From Crocinitomicaceae bacterium (lineage in GTDB: Bacteria > Bacteroidota > Bacteroidia > Flavobacteriales_G > Salibacteraceae), in contig PAME01000018.1 in NCBI GenBank assembly GCA_002707155.1, positions 248,001 to 312,000 of the forward strand: a DNA stretch of 64,000 nt, given 5' to 3'. The notes beneath the pieces were generated by a model that was not told where the DNA came from, ran no database searches, and was given only the letters and a program-made list of their open reading frames with translations. This document shows, piece by piece, positions 63,341 through 64,000 of this stretch (its first letter is position 1; each line of letters opens with the position of its first letter). Position numbers and translations under genes: made by a program.

Positions 63341-64000
63341 ATGAAGAGATTATTTCTATTATTTTCCGTTTTAAGTGCAGTTATTGCAGGGCAAGCTCAA
63401 GAGGACGTGCACTTTTCTCAATTTTTTAACGCATCGCCGATTATTAATCCGGCGACATCTGGAATTTTCCACGGTACTATGCGTTTCAACTCTCATTACC
63501 GTCAGCAATGGGGCTCTGTAACTAGTCAGCCTTACACCACCATGGCAGCTTCCTTAGACTTACCCGTATTAACGGATGTGACAGGTCATGATATGTTTGC
63601 CATTGGAGTCTATGGAATAAAAGATGATGCTGGGGTATCACAAACAAGTACCACCAACGTTGGATTGAACGTCAATTTTGGTAAAGCTTTTGATCCAAGC
63701 GAAACTCATTTTTTTAGCCTTGGTATGAAGGTGAATTATGGACAGAAAGCAATGAGTTATGATGGTCAATGGGGAAGTCAATGGAATTGGCAACTGGCGA
63801 CTCCAGACTTTGACGCTGATATTCCTGGCGAATTTGCGGGTGAAGCAAGTGCAACATTTGTATCAATTGGTAGCGGTTTCAATTGGTTTTATACCAATCA
63901 CGAAAACGTAAGAGCAAACATAGGGACTGCGATAAACAACATTAATGGACCTAGCGTAAATTACCTGAATAGAGATTATAGCCTTGCTCGTTCACTTTAT
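63341..64000 (+). CDS. PorP/SprF-like T9SS outer-membrane protein, partial
   Basis: The start is visible and the gene runs past the window edge; 220 codons are seen. Signal peptide about 1-19, then EDVHFSQFFNASPIINPATSG, YRQQWGSVTSQPYTTMAAS and GVYGIKDDAGVSQTSTTNVG, the PorP/SprF hallmarks. SprF is needed to deliver its partner SprB to the surface in Flavobacterium. The immediate upstream CHU_C protein is the likely partner. Confidence 0.9.
   Translation, partial: MKRLFLLFSVLSAVIAGQAQEDVHFSQFFNASPIINPATSGIFHGTMRFNSHYRQQWGSVTSQPYTTMAASLDLPVLTDVTGHDMFAIGVYGIKDDAGVSQTSTTNVGLNVNFGKAFDPSETHFFSLGMKVNYGQKAMSYDGQWGSQWNWQLATPDFDADIPGEFAGEASATFVSIGSGFNWFYTNHENVRANIGTAINNINGPSVNYLNRDYSLARSLY

Noticed and set aside
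1-64000. CRISPR array, prophage or IS element
   Set aside because: No regular spaced repeats, transposase, integrase or phage protein is seen on either strand.

Overview
The window is AT-rich chromosomal DNA from a member of the Bacteroidota, most probably a flavobacterium (Flavobacteriales). The evidence is seen directly: secreted proteins with type IX secretion (T9SS) C-terminal domains, a gliding-motility-type C-terminal domain protein followed by a PorP/SprF-like protein, DUF1015, DUF368, DUF2452 and DUF4476 families, and promoters with a TAnnTTTG -7 box. It is core genome. I see no rRNA, tRNA, insertion sequence, prophage or CRISPR array.

Layout. 1-4231 (minus): exopolysaccharide genes (asnB-type amidotransferase, GT4 glycosyltransferase, Wza-like export lipoprotein, start of a Wzc-like co-polymerase). 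4371-12119 (minus): lpdA, an SPFH lipoprotein, a TerB/J-domain protein, a LemA-TPM-TPM operon and htpG. 12315-14741 (plus): two tandem paralogous secreted T9SS proteins, both with frame problems. 14766-22733: pepE, a 1444-residue TPR protein, ribH, a YfgM-like TPR protein, recF and DUF721. 22771-28472: an acyltransferase, then membrane protein, M14 peptidase, DUF2452 and a secreted M1 aminopeptidase. 28504-33703 (minus): an SDR enzyme, an interrupted aroE, DUF368, rhodanese, a ComA-family protein and a TPR protein. 33886-40275 (plus): a tightly packed operon of glmM, cysteine desulfurase, a GT-C mannosyltransferase-like protein, an MBL hydrolase and a secreted endonuclease I.

40422-49201: a large membrane protein, ndk, a DHH phosphoesterase, a YiiX-like lipoprotein, a lipoprotein built of KAI/KGV repeats, a FrnE-like thioredoxin-fold protein and an envelope operon (DUF6268, DUF2147, lipoprotein). 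49501-50545: a decayed geranylgeranyl-reductase-family gene. 50648-55383: an unknown protein, a BNR/sialidase-like secreted protein, an Omp85-like barrel, NUDIX and DUF1015. 55440-60948: serA, serC, a DUF4476 pair, a ferredoxin and an acyl-CoA reductase. 61007-64000: the gliding-motility C-terminal domain protein and the partial PorP/SprF gene.

The most notable points are four coding lesions that may be real decay, phase variation or sequence error: aroE with an in-frame TAA, a secreted paralog pair with one frameshift each (one at a T8 tract next to its start), and a multiply broken FAD reductase. Others are an internally duplicated repeat lipoprotein with no function I can assign, two genes whose start codon directly abuts a promoter-hairpin-U-tract leader (ribH and DUF1015), several genes whose -7 box sits 6-8 bases before the start codon (predicted leaderless mRNAs), and a three-copy family of intergenic palindromes.
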